Assembly: GCF_907165205.1 (NCBI RefSeq)
Contig: NC_058189.1
Location: 57,996,270-58,060,269, forward strand
Origin: Coccinella septempunctata
Lineage: Eukaryota; Arthropoda; Insecta; Coleoptera; Coccinellidae
DNA: 64,000 nt
Direction: 5' to 3'
The translations under genes and the position numbers were made by a program. Position 1 is the stretch's first letter. Every line of letters starts with the position of its first letter. Shown here piece by piece: positions 25,013 to 37,657 of the stretch. A model generated the notes under the pieces. It did no database searches, was not told the origin of the DNA, and saw only the letters and a list, made by a program, of their open reading frames with translations.

Positions 25013-28000
25013 ATGGTCATCCTGCTCACCGTTTTCATTCTCACCTTGATGATCTATTTTCTGCTCCAAATCAGGAAGCCGGAAAACTATCCTCCAGGTA
25101 AGTGCAAAACTTTTGCTCGATTAATTTTTTTTAAAAGAATCGAATTCAAGTCGAGACTATGAATTGTCTTTCGGGGGATTATATCACGAAGCTCTTCGAT
25201 GTTGGATGAATGACCTATTAGATTTTTGATTTGTAGCAACCTAGATTGAACATGGATTTTCTATAGATGTCTTTCTCTTTAAGACATTATACAAAAAATC
25301 GTGCATTTTTGAAAGGAATTCGAACGGGAAAAAACTTTTCGTCAAATTTTTGGTTTCTGTACTTGATCTTTCCTGAGAAAATTCTCGTATATATTTGGGA
25401 AAACAGTACCTAATTCATTATTCTGTCAATAATATATTATGTATTCATAAACCCATATTATCTTATCACAAATGGTCTGTAAATTATGTTATTGGATTAA
25501 AATATAAGTTAATAATTTCTTTAGATAATGTAATTGTTCCTAATCGTATAATTATAAGAACATACGTGCGACCATATTCCAATAAAAGAAATTCTTGTGA
25601 ATCTATGTGTCACTTGATTAACATCCCCTTATACAGGGTGTTTCCAAATTAGACGTGAACCTTGTTCAGGTGTTAGTATCACTCATTTGCTGTCGTTTGA
25701 GCCATATTTATTGATAACCAAAAATCAACATTTTCCGAGATATTTGAGTTCTTGTGTTTTTCAACAAATTTCTCACCTCACATTTTTCGTCAATTTTTTC
25801 TACGTTGACCAAGTTTGATTATAATTTTGAATTATTTTCATCAGAAAAAGATATGATACGTATAAAAAAAGCAAAAGTATCCTGTATTAGAGGTTGAAAA
25901 AGAATTAGTATGATTTAAAAGTTGGTATATGAAGAAAAGAAAAATCAATTTCTTGTATCAATTGCATGCAACTTTCAAATTCCAAAATATCTTGTTCTGA
26001 TGAAAATAATTCAAAATTATAATCAAATTTGGTCAACGTGGAAAACATTGACGAAAAATTATTATAAGTAAGGTGAGAAATTTTTTGAAAAACACAAGAA
26101 CTAATAAAATCTCGGAAAGTGTTGATTTTTGGTTATCAATAAAAAATATGGCTCAAACGACAGCAAATGAGTGACACTAACACCTCCTCAAAGGTTCACG
26201 TCTAATTTGGAAACACCCTGTATACAGAGACAATTCTGTATGCTTATATAGCTTTGGACGTTAGTTCATCATTGTTGTTGGAAACTTCTTCTTGAAGTAC
26301 ACTGAGAAATGTCAAACAGAATCAAAAATATTTTTTCCTCCATGGCAAGAGTATATCATTGGAAATTTCACTCGAATGTATTCTTTCAGGTCCACCATTT
26401 CTACCTATTGTTGGTCACCTTTTCACCTTGAAGAAATTGGGCAGAAAGTTCATGTTTCAACATTTGGTGTTTAATCACTTGAACGAGGTTTTTAACACGA
26501 ATGTGTTAGGCTTGAAAATGGGAAACGAGCTGACTATTGTTGTCAGTTCCTACCAATTCACTCGACAAGTGTTGACCGAAGAAGTGTTCGAAGGAAGACC
26601 GGATAATTTTTTCCTGAAATTGAGATCCATGGGAAAGAGAATAGGTGAGTCTTTTAGATCACACACGTACAGGATATAGGTAAAGGTTTCACTCGTCCAT
26701 ATTCCAACAGAATAAGATTCCTGGGATCAAAAGAAACACTTTTCTCTTTTCTATTTTTTCCAATTTGGCTTGGTTTGAAAGATACAAGCTGTTGAAAATC
26801 TATGAAAAATTAAATTTTCAGTTATATCTGACAAAAATTTTTATCGAATGGAATGATTTTCGGAATATTTGGTTGATGTGATCTCCGCCAAACAAAAAAT
26901 TCTACGACATCTTTCAGTCTCTTCATTATGACAATTACATGCCAAAAAATAAAGAAGATATAATCATTTTGGAAGACTTACAAGGGCTGAACTTTTTTGT
27001 CCATAAAATAAATTTCTATCTCTGGTGTGGTTTGGAAGATAGTACTGGTTAGCATAATATTTGTCATCACCCTGTATATACAGAGTGAGTCTTTACTCGT
27101 ACAAATATTTTAAGTGAAGATTTTTGAGGTCAACAGAAACACTTTTTTTATATACCATTTTTTCGAATTCGGCCCTGATAAAAAAATCTAGCTATTTTAA
27201 GTTTTCATAACGAGCTGGAAAAACAAACTTACCTTCATAATGACTAGCTAAATCTGTGACACACTACACATCTGTGGATTTTTTACAGACTTGTATACAG
27301 CCAAAATACCCAATTTTTCAAATCTCACACATACTTTTAAATTTTTGAACATCAAATTACCCGAAAACGGCGCATTATACGAGAAAATATGAAGAATACT
27401 TTTATTTTAAAAAACGTCCAAATATTCATTAGATAGCCTCCAATTTAGTTTCAAAAGTTGGGTTCTTTGAATTTTTGGTATTTTTCTGGTACTTAATGGT
27501 CATAATGAGAAAACTGCAGTTGGTGATATCTTGTGTTCGAAAAAAATTAATCGAATAAATGAAAAACTATTTTCCGAAATTCATTTCAATCGATAAAATC
27601 ATTTGTGAGATAGAACTATAAATAAAACTTTTTTATGGTTTTTCAACAGGCTATATCGTTTGAATGGTTAGGGTAAAAAGTGTTTCTTTTGACCTCAAGA
27701 ATCTATTACTAAAATATTTGTACGAGTCAAAGACTCACCCTGTATATGATTCTTTTTTCGTTCAAAAGCTACACGTGATTTTTCGATCGTGAATTAAATA
27801 CAGGCTGAAGTCAAAATAAATATCACATTATTGACAACGAGAATTTTTATGCATACATAAATTTATAAATAGTAGAATATATCATTGGAAAATTCTCAAC
27901 TGAAGAACTTATCCCTCAGGTTATAATCGATTTTAATAAAAACATATCAGGGAAGATTATCGACAAAATTTGATTCAAAATGTCTTTCTTGAACATCAGT

Positions 28001-31000
28001 ACGCGACTTAGCTTGGCAACCTATTTGTAACCTATTGTAGTTATTATCTAGCGTATTTTCGTTATTATCAACAGATGATGGTATTTCTTATACCGGATCT
28101 CGCACTATGAAAATAAAATCGATAAGATTTCACTTCTACTGCAAAAATTTGTTTGTAATAGACGCAATTTGTATTCTTCTTGGCTTAAATCAAAATCAGA
28201 ATCGATGATGACCTCTAATATAATATTTTAATCAATCCTAAACTTTTCCCTGATTAGAATTGGAAAAATATATTTATTTGTGAATTTGGGAAACACCAAA
28301 ATCAACAACTGAATATAGCATATCGTTTTATCATAATAATTAGTTTACATATGTGATCAATGATACCTTTGTAACCTTTTGTAACCTATGAATGTAAAAC
28401 ACAAACAAGAAAGACTCTCCATTATAAAATACTTGTTTTTAACAATTTGAATCACAATTTACATATTATGCTCAGATCGTATTATGAAGAGACGACTATT
28501 GTCTCTTCATTATACCCTGTATACAGGGTGTCTGAAAGCAAATGCGAAGGACTAAGGGAGATGATTCCTCGATGAAAATAAGGAGGAGTATTTCCTATAA
28601 TTTTTTTTCGAAATCGACCTCCCTTCCAAGATACAGCCTTTGGAAAGCGATGACGAGTTGACAGTTTTTAAATTTTTTTTCACGGGTTCTAAAAATTACT
28701 GAGTCATAAAACTATACATAATATGTGGTAGTAAGTATATGTTACTCAGACAATTTTTTTAGATCTCATAACTTTATTATTAGGAAACACTTATACGATG
28801 AAATGGAATGAGCAGTGATCAAAACTGCTTGTAAGTTTTTATTTATTCCGAGAAAAGTATCGACTGTACCGAAATTTTGCAAAAAAATGTTTTTTCAAGA
28901 ATTGAATGGAAAACCATAGGAGATATTTATTTTTCGAAAATTTAACCCACGAAAACAATTTTTGAAGGAAAATCATAGGGGGTTGTTATTTTCAACCCCT
29001 AATAATAAAGTTTTGAGATCTTAAAAAAATTGCGTGAGTAACATCTACTTAGTGCTTCATATTATGTATAGTTTTATGACTCAGTGTTTTTTAGAACCAG
29101 TGATAAAATTAAAAACTGTCAACTCGCCATCGTCTTCTAAAGGCTGTATCTTAGAAGGGAGGTCGATTTCGAAAAAAATTTATTGGAAGTACCCCTGCTT
29201 ATTTTCATATGAAAAGGGGAAATCATCTCCCTTAGTCCTCCGCAATTGTTTACATACACCCTGCATGTTGTATGTGGTGGTTCGCATAGTAAAAATCATA
29301 TTTTCTCTTTGTTGATTCCTATTGCCAGCAGATCTTACCATTTTCACAGGAATCACCAGTGCTGATGGGGAGGAATGGAACACCCACAGGCAATTCGTCG
29401 TGAAGCATCTGAGAAATCTCGGTATGGGCAAAGAAACAATGTCGATTTTGATCAGGAACGAACTGGCCAATCTAATGAAAATATTGCCGGATAACGACGC
29501 GCCGTTGAAAAATTTACTGGCTACGTGTGTCATCAATATCATATGGAATTTAACAACTGGATCCAGTTTCGCAGTGGACGATCCTCGATTGGAGAAGCTG
29601 ATAGGAATTTTGGGTGCTAGATCGAGAGCTTTCGATCTATCTGGTGGTGTTATGAACGCTTTGCCTTGGCTCAGGTTCATAGCACCAAAGAGGATTGGAT
29701 ACGATATGATATGTAAATTGAATAGGGAACTGCATTCGTTATTCATGGAAACCATCAACGAGCATTACAAGTTTCACAGTGATGACAATGACGAGGATCT
29801 GATAGACGTTTATATCACTGAAATAAAGAAAGGCAGTCCTTCATTCTCAGGTACGTGAATACATACAGGGGCGAAGGATGCGAACGAATTAGGGAGATGA
29901 TTTCTCGATGAAAATAAGCAGGGGTAGTTCCTATAAATTTTTTTCGAAATCAACCTCCCTTCCAAGATACAGCTTTTGGACGAGTTGACAGTTTTTAATT
30001 TTTTTACGGGTTCTAAAAAACACTGAGTCATAAATCTACACATAATACGTAGCACTAAGTAGATGTTACTCACACAATTTTTTTAGATCTCATGACTTTA
30101 TTACGAGGGGTTGAAAATAACAACCTCTTATGATTTCCCTTCAAAAATTGTTTTCGTGGGATAGATTTTCGAAAAATAAAATTCTCTTATGGTTTTCCAT
30201 TCAATTCTGGAAAAAAAAAGTCTCTTGTAAAATTTCGATACAGTCGATACTTTTCTCGGAATAAATGCATACTAGCAGTTCTAATCACTGTTCATTCCAA
30301 TTCATCAAGTGTTCCATAGAATGACTACCTCCCACTAAAATACATGCATCAACTCTCTGCCTCATAGACCTTCGAATACTGCTTGTGAGTTTTTATTTAT
30401 TCCGAGAAAAGTATCGACTGTATCGAAATTTTGCAAGAGAATTTTTTTCTCCAGAATTGAATGGGAAACCATGAGGGAATTTTATTCATCGAAAATTCCC
30501 ACGAAAACAATTTTTGAAGGAAAATCGTGTGGGGTTTTTATTTTCAACCCCTAATAATAAAGTTATGAGATCTAAAAAAATTGTGTGAGTAATATCTACT
30601 TGGTGCTTCGTATAAGGTATAGTTTTATGACTCAGTGTTTTTTAGAACCCGTAAAAAAAATTAAAAACTGTCAACTCGTCATCGCCTTACAAAGGCTGTA
30701 TCTTGGAAGGGTGGTCGATTTCGAAAAAAATTTATGGGAACTACCTTATGCTTATTTTCATCCAGGAATCATCTCCCTAAGTTCTTCGCATTTGTTTACA
30801 GGCACCCTGTATTTATTTATTTTCATTGAATCGTTTTAATGCTTCAATAATGTATAAACGTTTGGTTTTCTTTTTTCTTTTCTTAGCCAGTCTACTCTTC
30901 TCTTCTTTACTGTACCTACTTTACTTTTTTATAGCCTTAAACCTTGGACAGTCCGCTTTCTAACATTATAGCTTTGAGTATTCAAGTCAAGAGTTAATAC

Positions 31001-34000
31001 TCAATGACTATAGTCAGTCAAACAGACAGACAAAAATTTCAAATACACTTAAGTAGCTTTAGATAACGTGAAAGAAATCAAAGAAGACAAATAAAGTCAG
31101 GTATTCCAAAAACTCCAACAAAATTTCACTAGAGAGCATATAACGGAAGGCATATTCATTCATTCTTCTGAATTTAAATATCAGAGAGGTATGATGTATA
31201 ATCTTGCTCTATTTCAATTGTTCATATGTTCATCATTACAAATCAGTGTTATTGGTATTAATTAACGAAAATAGCCCAGTGAATCATTTTTTTATAGTTC
31301 GTTGTCGTTTTCAGATGAGCAGTTGATCGTTGTTTTGCTAGATTTATTCATTGCTGGGTCTCAAACAACCAGTACCACCCTGGATTTTGCTCTAATGATG
31401 TTGATCATTAGACCGGATCTGCAAGACAAGTTACAAAAACAGATGGACGAAGTATTCGATGAGAATATACCTATAACTTATGCCCAAAAACGTAGGTGAG
31501 TATTTCTTTTAACAGAACTACGAAGTTGAAAAATCATCGATGAAACAGATCCTACTACGACCCTAGATAATCTGTGATATGATTTATTGGAAAACCAGAA
31601 GCACTCGGTCTGAACAAGATTGTTCACAACATTTTTTCAAAGTTATCATCGTTAGTTTGATGTTCGCAGACCCAGAGTAAAAAATGAGGTAAAAATACGA
31701 GACGCTTACCCTATGGAAAGATTCATTGATACCAAGTTCAGTTCACTCAATTCATTTCATGAATGTTTCGGTGGGGGCGGCGTGATCCTTGGGTCCCCAT
31801 CCCCCATACAGGGTGAGTCTGTTTGAACCGTTCTGGAACCATCCTAAAAGCGAACCAAAACAGGCCTATTGACTCGTACAAATATTTTAGCAGCAGATTC
31901 TTTCTTGAGGTCAGAAGAAACACTTTCTTCCTTTTCCATTTTTTTCCGAATCGGCTCGATTTGAAAGATAAAGTCTGTTGAAAAACCATGAAAAAAATTT
32001 ATTTTTAGTTCTATCTCACAAACTGTTTCATCGAATTAAAAGAATTTCGGAAAATAGTTTTTAATTTATTTGATGAATCTTTTCCGAACACAACATATCA
32101 CCCACGTCCTCCAGTTTTCTCATTATGACCAAAACGCACCATAAAAATACCAAAAATTCAAAGAACCCAACTCTTTAAACTAAGTTGGACGCTATCTAAT
32201 GGATAGTTAAACGTTTTGTAAAATGAAGGTATTCTTCACATTTTCTCGTACAATGCGCCGTTTTCGAGTAATTTGACGTTCAAAAATGAAAAATATCTGT
32301 GAAATTCGAAAAATTGGATTCTTTGACCGAATGCAACTCTTTTTAAAAGATCCATAGATGTGTAGTGTCACAGACTTACCTAGTTATTCTGGTAATTTTG
32401 TTTTTCCAGGGGTGGCACACAGCTCATTATGAAAACTTGAAATGGCCATATCTTTTATCAGAGCCGAATCGAAAAAAATGGTATAGAAAACAAGTATTTC
32501 TTTTGACTCCAAGAATCTAATGTTAGAATATTTTTACGAATCAAAGACTCACACTGTATACGCCCCTGGCAAACTATGTTATGCAACAATTGATACAAGG
32601 AGCTAGCATATTGATGATTGCATAGTTAAATGTAGATATTGCAGAATTGGTTCAGATATGTGCATATAAATTCAAAGAATTGAAACGTAGCCGATAATAG
32701 TTGTTATTTCGATATTAAAACATTATTTTTATATTCCATATAGCCAATTGCATAACATAATCCAATAGAAATCGAATGCTTCTTCGATATGAAAAATTCC
32801 ATATCAAATAATATTGACGTAATTCATTAATATCGAAATAGTTGAACTTCTAATCTAAATGAACCAGGCATATTCAAGATAATTTTTCTCTAAAATTTTT
32901 CCTAAAACTTTAATGGGACCTACAATTTTAGGGCCCCTTATGCAGAGGCTATTTTAATGGAAGTAATGCGATTTTTCCTCATCACACCAATAATAGGACC
33001 ACGGAGGACATTGTGGAACACTGTAATCGACAACTATTCAATTCCACAGGTAAAAACTTTCGGTATTTTTGTTCCTCAAGCAAGTATAGAGGTCATTGTA
33101 ACAAAATCCTTTATACAGGGTGATTCATAACTATTGGGACATAGGCTAAGGGCAGATTGTTTGGACCAAAATATGGACCAAATATACCTCAATAAAATAT
33201 TGCTGTGGAAAAAGATAGAGGGCGTTAAAGTTGAATTTTTTTTCGTTTTTTGCTAATAATTTCACTGTATATTTTTTTATCCGTTTTTAAGAAAAACACA
33301 ATTGAACAGTTCAGAGCATCGGAAGGGGATTTGAAGTAACGATTTATTTATTTATTTCGACGATAAAGCATAATTAAAAACAATGTATAACATAAAAAGA
33401 ATAAACTTAAATTGAATGTTCTACGTGGCCACCTCCGACTTATGCCTCATTTTCTAATTCTTTCAATAAAGGACTTTCGAACTTCGAAGAAAATATTATG
33501 CTGTCCCCTTAGAAGAAATTCAACTTTAACGCCCTCTATTTTTTTCCACAGCAATATTTTATTGAGGTATATTTGGTCCTATCGCCATATTTTGGTCCAA
33601 ACAATCTGCCCTTAGCCCATGTCCCAATAGTTATGAATCACCCTGTATGTATATTATAATTTAATTAGCATCACTCTCTATGGAAGAGATTCAGAGTATT
33701 TTCTATTCATATTTCAATTGCATGACAACTTTTTTTCATTCTGTAAATTAAACCTGAAGGAATTACTTTTTTGCAGGATACCACAGTATTAATAAACTTA
33801 CAATCGGTTTTCCATGACAAGGCTTATTGGAAGGATCCAGAAGTGTTCAGACCAGAACGATTTTTAGATGCCAACGGAGAGTTGATCAACCATGATTACC
33901 TATTTCCATTTGCTTTAGGTTGGTATAAAAGGAACCTGGATGAAAGAGCTTTTAAATTGAATTGATTTTAAATTCTTCAGGAAAGAGGCGATGTCCCGGT

Positions 34001-34177
34001 GAAGTACTAGCTCGCAACTGCCTGTTCACGTTTTTTACAGAAATCGTGAGGAATTTCAGGATTACGTTGCATCCAGAATCTCCGACACCCAGTCTGATAC
34101 CTCAGCCAGGAATTGTGTGTTCACCACAGCCTTATCTAGCAAAGTTCACGCCAAGAAATACAGTTGCGGTTGTATAA
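25013..34177 (+). CDS. Cytochrome P450, CYP2 clan, gene B (diverged tandem paralogue of gene A)
   Basis: Seven exons: 25013-25097, 26390-26644, 29350-29850, 31315-31495, 32932-33049, 33777-33918, 33981-34177; 1479 nt, 492 aa. An ER-type anchor (MVILLTVFILTLMIYFLL) is followed by the hinge NYPPGPPFLPIVG. The I-helix motif is AGSQTT (294-299), with glutamine where gene A has glutamate; ExxR is EVMR (351-354), FRPERF is 404-409, and the haem loop FALGKRRCPG is 425-434 with Cys432. Splice phases match gene A at five junctions. Two differ: gene A's intron after FLE is absent here (one 501-nt exon), and gene B has an extra phase-0 intron after SIPQ. The frame is open throughout, so the gene looks functional. 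Poly(A) signal at 34365-34370. By eye the paralogues are well diverged, so the duplication is old. Substrate unknown. Confidence 0.92.
25634..26220. mobile_element. Palindromic element, family 4 (intron 1 of P450 B)
   Basis: CAGGGTGTTTCCAAATTAGA at the left and TCTAATTTGGAAACACCCTG at the right, flanked by TATA on both sides. The arms carry CATTTGCTGTCGTTTGAGCC and its inverse. Terminal repeats are nearly perfect, implying a fairly recent origin. Confidence 0.85.
26669..27074. mobile_element. Half copy of family 2 element (intron 2 of P450 B)
   Basis: It contains family 2 landmarks (AAAAGAAACACTTTTCTC, GGCTTGGTTTGAAAG) in one orientation only, and ends ATCACCCTG directly before the TATATA that separates it from the complete copy at 27081. 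It appears to be an unpaired arm. Confidence 0.5.
27081..27742. mobile_element. Palindromic element, family 2 (intron 2 of P450 B)
   Basis: The left end is CAGAGTGAGTCTTTACTCGT and the right end ACGAGTCAAAGACTCACCCTG. GGCCCTGATAAAAAAAT-type and AACGGCGCATTATACGAG segments are shared with the copies at 17182, 31809 and 34441. Confidence 0.75.
28524..29263. mobile_element. Palindromic element, family 3, copy 1 (intron 2 of P450 B)
   Basis: It starts CAGGGTGTCTGAAAGCAAAT and ends TACACCCTG, with the arm landmarks GATCTCATAACTTTATTA and GAGTTGACAGTTTTTAA and their inverses. TATA separates its left end from an adjoining CCCTG end. It stops 86 bp before exon 3 of gene B. Confidence 0.75.
29866..30809. 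mobile_element. Palindromic element, family 3, copy 2 (intron 3 of P450 B)
   Basis: The left end, CAGGGGCGAAGGATGCGAAC, lies 15 bp after the donor of exon 3; the right end is GGCACCCTG plus TA. The arms match copy 1, and the central region (about 30300-30385) is extra. The minus-strand open frames here are repeat by-products. Confidence 0.75.
31809..32556. mobile_element. Palindromic element, family 2 (intron 4 of P450 B)
   Basis: CAGGGTGAGTCTGTTTGAAC at the left and AATCAAAGACTCACACTG at the right. A segment of about 45 bp (GTTCTGGAACC...) follows the left terminus and is not mirrored on the right, so it is probably a later insertion or rearrangement. Confidence 0.7.
33116..33645. mobile_element. 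Palindromic element, family 5 (intron 5 of P450 B)
   Basis: CAGGGTGATTCATAACTATT mirrors AATAGTTATGAATCACCCTG, flanked by TA. The arms continue through TTGGACCAAAATATGG and AAGTTGAATTTTTTT. One of the cleanest hairpins in the window. Confidence 0.85.
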
Positions 34178-34440
34178 TTTCCTGAAGAAACTAAAGTGTT
34201 ATGCAATCTGCACATTGTTATCATTATATTGTTATTAAATGTAATTGTATAATCCCCAATCCTTTTGGTCCTCTTAGCTAAACAAAAAGGTTGTCAAGTT
34301 GATGTGACGAGTTTGGTATTTTTGTACACAATATCAATAAGAATTGTGAAAAAAGCAGTATTGGAATAAAAAATTTTTTGAGAGTCATCAAAGCTTTTTA
34401 GTTTTGAAGGATATGAAGTGACACGCAGCAGATTTTACAC

Positions 34441-35060
34441 CAGTTAAAAGTTCTTGACTCGTACATATATTTTAACAGTAAATTCTTGAGCTCGAAAGAA
34501 ACACTTTTTGCCTAAACCATATTTTTCTAGTCAGCCCTGATAAAAATATATAGCCATTTTAAGATTTCATAATGATCTATGCCACCCCTGGAGAGACAAA
34601 ATTCCCTTCAGAATAACAAGCTGAATCTATGACAATATGACACTAAACATCGCGAATTTTTTAAACAGTGTTGCATTCAGCCAAAGTACCCAATTTTTCG
34701 AATATCACACTATCACGGATATTTCTTATTTCTAATTACTCAAAAACGGCGCATTATACGGGAAAATATGAGGAATACTTTTATTTTACAAAACGTTCAT
34801 ATATTCATTAAATAGAGTCCAATAGTTGGGTTTTTGGTATTTTCATGGTACGTAAGTAATGGTCTTAATGAAAAAACTGGAAGACGTGGGCGATATATCT
34901 TGTGTTCGAGAAGGATTAATCAAATAAATGAAAAATATATTGCGAAATACATTTCATTGGATGAAACCATAAGTCTATGGACTAAGACATAACCCCATAG
35001 TCATGGGGTTATGTCTATGGCTAAAACCGTTTGTGTGATAGAACTATAAGTAATATTACT
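34441..35060. mobile_element. Family 2 palindromic element, degraded, carrying a small hairpin insert
   Basis: It has family 2 landmarks (TTGACTCGTACATATATTTT at the left; AACGGCGCATTATACGGG; GTGATAGAACTATAAGTA near the end) but no intact right terminus. A 50-60 bp hairpin is inserted near 34973-35027 (listed separately). Confidence 0.6.
34986..35015. repeat. Perfect 13-bp-stem hairpin, probable mini-insertion
   Basis: GACATAACCCCAT (34986-34998), a 4-base loop AGTC, then ATGGGGTTATGTC (35003-35015). The surrounding family 2 sequence (GATGAAACC and GTTTGTG) is contiguous in other copies but split here, with AAACC repeated on both sides, which looks like a small insertion with a short target duplication. 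Confidence 0.55.
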
Positions 35061-37140
35061 TAGGTATATCTCACAAATATGAAAATATATTCATGTCGAA
35101 ACCAGAATATAGAATATAAATTAGTGAAAATTCTATTGATTCTCACATCATATTTTACAAAATGACCAATTCATTACAAAATTTGAATTTAAACATCTCG
35201 AAAACAAATAGGTAAATTGAATGAAAAAAATTAAATATGCTGAACTGAGAATAGAAAGGTGTTTCAAAATGATGTATCCCTTACCCTATCTTTCCATCTT
35301 TCCTATTCAAACTAATTTCAACTATTCAATTGAAGGTTGAATTCAACCTTTGAGTAGAGAATAACAGGAGGTACATATATAGCATAAGATCTGAAATTGA
35401 AAATCGGAAAGGTACTTGCATATGGCCGACTCCTGTTTCCGTATTAATAATAATAATAACTGTTCTTTATTCCGTATTATTATAATAAATATATCAATTA
35501 TTGAGCATGTAAAACACATACCTGTGAAATGTTCCACCAACATCCGTTTTTTTTTGTTTAGTAAAGCCACAAGATGAACAGCTAACGAACCATTTTGAAA
35601 TATGTATTTGTTAACAACTTTGACAGCAATGAAAATAAATGTTTGATAGAGAAGTAGAGAACATAGAACTTATTACATCGAATTGATTGATATTAGGTCT
35701 GTGATGAAGAAAAAACATTTCATAGACCGGATGATGATAACGTTATATTATACATGAATGACTGATGAGTTAAACAAGCTATCCTCTAATAATATGGGTG
35801 TTTCCTAAGATGTCTAAAAACATGTTCTTAGACATCTTACTGTTTCTGTTAGCAAGATATCATATATAAAATAATCTAGTGGTCACATATTTTTTTTAGA
35901 GCCACAACTCACAAAATTTGTGATTCTAAATATTGAATAGTTTCTCCATTTATTTTTTATTATTTCATTTATTCTTTTCAGAGTGGGTGCCAAATGAGGG
36001 TTACATTACAGTTATGCAAAGGAATTATGAAAACCATTCTCATTCCGCTACTGATCCTCTGTTATAATTTTCAGTGGTAAAAAATATTACCTCCCAAGTG
36101 AAAACAACATTATTTTTCCAGAACCTATAATTTCATGAGAAGCCGAGTAGACTTCCCAAAAAAACAATTTGTTATTACATGCTAGACTCCAGAATATTCC
36201 CAAGCGAACATTGTGGAAAAAACCAAATAAGAGTGGTTGAATATCTATAATGAGGTATTCAAATATAATCAACAAAAAATTGAATCCTCAGTGTTTATGT
36301 TTTGATGTTTTATATAATCTCTCTATTCATTCCAGCAGTCCTCAAAAGTGGAGATGGAGAATATCAGAAAAATATTATTTATGAAATCTTTTTACCATTT
36401 CAATTTTTAACACACTGCGGAGTAAAAATATAGAACGATGAATTTCAGTTTGCATAGGGTTTTCGAAAAAATCAAGAGTCTAAAATCACCTACAAACTAC
36501 ATATATTAAACTGATAACTTATGATAACATATTTAAAATTTTTCTATTCGTTTTGTGAAATCCCAAGAACACTAAAAATTCAATGGGAAGTGTGTATTTA
36601 TAATTTTTTTCATAATCGATTCTGGAAATGGAGGAATCAAAAAGTTTTGGTGAAATTAAACTATTTCCTTAGATACACGTAGAAAATTCTAGAATCCAGA
36701 TAAATCTATGAAATATAATACGTTACAAAAGCAAAGAATGAAAAAAATTCAATGTTCTCTATATTGTTAGTAAATGTGTTCTTCTAAGTTGAACCCTTCA
36801 GTCCTGTTCATTACACACAAAAATTTGAAGAGGTGATATCGTCAAAAAAAGTGGTAGGTGTTTGAAGTACATATTTCAGTCAGATCGTAGATCTATGAAA
36901 ATTTCATGGAATGTTATATTTTCAGCGTAAAATTCCACCAGAAATACACTTTAAATAAAGGGCTATCATTTTTTTTAACGAAAATGCATATACTTTTCTG
37001 TTCACCACTCATTCCTGAGTTTCCTCCAAATCAAAGATTAGAGAGAACTTTGCTCCAAATATAAATAAAAATATGAAACGTCAAACTGAATTGTTCAATT
37101 GTTGACAATCCCTGATAAAATACAACGGAATCAAGTGCAC
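35061..37140. other. Intergenic, no gene seen
   Basis: AT-rich DNA with simple-sequence tracts (for example TAATAATAATAATAAC at about 35444). Open frames here are short, rich in Phe/Ile and without domains. No RNA gene recognised. Confidence 0.4.
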
Positions 37141-37148
37141 CGGAGTCT

Positions 37149-37232
37149 AGAGCGTTCCAGAAAAGTCCACGTGCCATTGACCTAGGCCGGATTGATTCAC
37201 ATGCAGTGGCATTTTCCGGAACTTTCGCGAAG
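37149..37232. promoter_or_regulatory. Isolated heat-shock element cluster (two HSEs) without an adjacent gene
   Basis: 37213-37232 reads as four perfect alternating pentamers (nTTCn, nGAAn, nTTCn, nGAAn: TTTCCGGAACTTTCGCGAAG). At 37149-37163 a second site has AGAGC, GTTCC, AGAAA, i.e. three units with one mismatch. Both lie in a locally GC-rich island about 1.7 kb upstream of the hsp70 ATG. HSF trimers bind such arrays. It may be a distal hsp70 enhancer, or the promoter of a lost or non-coding heat-shock gene. Confidence 0.6.
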
Positions 37233-37657
37233 TTACAGAGCCGGAATAGACGCTATTTCTTATAGTGCATTTCCTTCTAGGAAACAGATCAAAATATACT
37301 ACCTTTGAATGAAAATATGGGTAGAGTAAGGAGATATATGTTCCATATCCATTATTTTTATTATGAGATGAGTTATAGAATACAATAGAGTTAATTATTA
37401 GTAATATATATTACAGATAAATTCAGAATAGCAGAACACGTTGTTCTGGAATTTCAATTTTTTTATTTATTTTTTTGCTTATGATTTGATTCGAAAAGGA
37501 TTCTAATAATTTTCAATTTACCATATTGAATTGAAGCATTTTTAGTACCTATTATGAAACTCTCATTAGTTTTATAATACCAAATTTATGATAATACCCA
37601 AATTTCAAATTTTGTTTTCCTTTCCATTTCACTAACTCACAGATATGTTTTAATATA

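Noticed and set aside
29180..29758. 192-codon minus-strand open frame over P450 B exon 3
   Set aside because: It overlaps a conserved P450 exon on the other strand and has no recognisable domain.
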